NCBI GenBank assembly: GCA_002313325.1
Contig: DCBE01000059.1
Coordinates: 495-16,153 of the forward strand
DNA: 15,659 nt
Source of the DNA: Flavobacteriaceae bacterium UBA1115
GTDB lineage: Bacteria > Bacteroidota > Bacteroidia > Flavobacteriales > Flavobacteriaceae
Direction: 5' to 3'
Below the pieces are notes generated by a model. It saw only the letters and a list, made by a program, of their open reading frames with translations. It ran no database searches and was not told where the DNA came from. Position 1 is the first letter of the stretch. Every line of letters starts with the position of its first letter. Of the stretch, positions 15,443 to 15,659 are shown one piece after another. Position numbers and translations under genes: made by a program.

Positions 15443-15462
15443 CATTTTATTTTATATATTTG
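15432..15462 (+). promoter_or_regulatory. Predicted promoter of the XRE-type regulator gene
   Basis: TTTG at 15432-15435 and TATATTTG at 15455-15462 are separated by exactly 19 nt and match the Bacteroidota TTTG / TAnnTTTG pattern. Transcription would start near 15469, leaving a leader of about 35 nt before the ATG at 15505. It is the best-formed promoter in the window. Confidence 0.6.
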
Positions 15463-15490
15463 ATAATATCATCGAGATGGTATTAATTAT

Positions 15491-15502
15491 TTACAATTGT
15501 AA
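15491..15502. promoter_or_regulatory. Perfect 12-bp palindrome just before the XRE start codon
   Basis: TTACAATTGTAA is fully self-complementary and ends 2 nt before the ATG. It shares its ATTGTAA core with the sites in front of the M14 gene, so one protein may bind both sides of the divergent gap. Confidence 0.45.
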
Positions 15503-15504
15503 TC

Positions 15505-15659
15505 ATGGAAATTGTTGAACGAATTAAACAACTGATGCATGACAATGAGATGAACGCAGCCGCCTTTGCCGACACTATTGGCGTACAGCGTTCTTCCATT
15601 TCACACATTCTTTCTGAACGCAATAAGCCTAGCTTAGACTTTATTCTAAAAATACTTAA
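15505..15659 (+). CDS. XRE-family helix-turn-helix regulator, C-terminus cut by window edge
   Basis: The frame from the ATG at 15505 reads 51 complete codons to the window end without a stop. Residues about 3-51 form a Cro/C1-type helix-turn-helix: MNAAAFADTIGVQRSSISHI at 16-35 holds the turn (helix 2 to recognition helix), followed by the typical LSERNKPSLDFILKIL. Beyond this the protein is missing, so size, partner domain and effector are unknown. It diverges from the M14 peptidase gene across 251 bp that contain its promoter and several inverted repeats, an arrangement often seen with autoregulators. It is not visibly paired with a toxin gene, although the 3' side is outside the window. 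Confidence 0.85.
   Translation, partial: MEIVERIKQLMHDNEMNAAAFADTIGVQRSSISHILSERNKPSLDFILKIL

Noticed and set aside
15424..15450. Rho-independent terminator formed by the ACTTCGC/GCGAAGT stem followed by a T-rich tract
   Set aside because: No plus-strand gene lies upstream to be terminated, the T tract is broken, and the spacer holds a correctly spaced -33 element, so an operator reading fits better.
15505..15659. Antitoxin of a toxin-antitoxin pair
   Set aside because: The fragment is a generic XRE helix-turn-helix and no toxin gene is visible. The downstream side is outside the window, so this cannot be supported.

Overview
The window reads as a core chromosomal segment of a Bacteroidota bacterium, most likely of the class Flavobacteriia. 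The grounds are a fused LpxC-FabZ protein, a PorX-type response regulator with a PglZ domain (a type IX secretion regulator found in this phylum), a Bacteroidota-style PEP carboxylase, the near absence of Shine-Dalgarno sequences, and several TAnnTTTG boxes (the Bacteroidota -7 promoter element) in front of genes. The DNA is AT-rich. I saw no tRNA, rRNA, insertion sequence, prophage, CRISPR array or toxin-antitoxin pair.

Left block, minus strand, about 1-6445. One tightly packed, operon-like run is transcribed right to left: HD-domain phosphohydrolase, lpxD, lpxC-fabZ, lpxA, efp, sucD, fabG (cut by the window edge). Neighbours lie 1-10 nt apart or overlap by 4-8 nt. It supplies the early lipid A steps (LpxA, LpxC, LpxD) with the fatty-acid enzymes that make hydroxyacyl and acyl chains (FabZ, FabG). 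A translation factor (EF-P) and a TCA-cycle subunit (SucD) sit in the same run.

Middle block, plus strand, 6477-8763. porX, tsaE (tRNA t6A biosynthesis ATPase) and a 107-residue single-pass membrane protein of unknown function follow one another. porX diverges from the HD gene across only 31 bp. Next comes proline dehydrogenase on the minus strand, whose 3' end overlaps the small membrane gene by 11 bp. It diverges from aroB (3-dehydroquinate synthase, plus strand).

Right block, 11041-15659. A minus-strand run M14 metallopeptidase, Lrp/AsnC-type regulator, ppc (PEP carboxylase) converges on aroB, with the two stop codons interleaved in TTAA. The M14 gene diverges from an XRE-type helix-turn-helix regulator cut by the right edge. 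The 251-bp AT-rich gap between them is the richest regulatory DNA in the window. It has a well-spaced promoter (TTTG-N19-TATATTTG), a perfect 7-bp inverted repeat wrapped around its -33 element, and four copies of an ATTGTAAAC-like site, two of which lie in palindromes.

Most of the window is conserved housekeeping DNA. I found no obviously new multi-gene system. The points most worth a second look are the putative operators at the right edge, the pairing of PorX (PglZ phosphodiesterase-like) with an HD nucleotide-hydrolase-like protein, -7-like boxes that almost touch three start codons, and unusual active-site residues in the PEP carboxylase.
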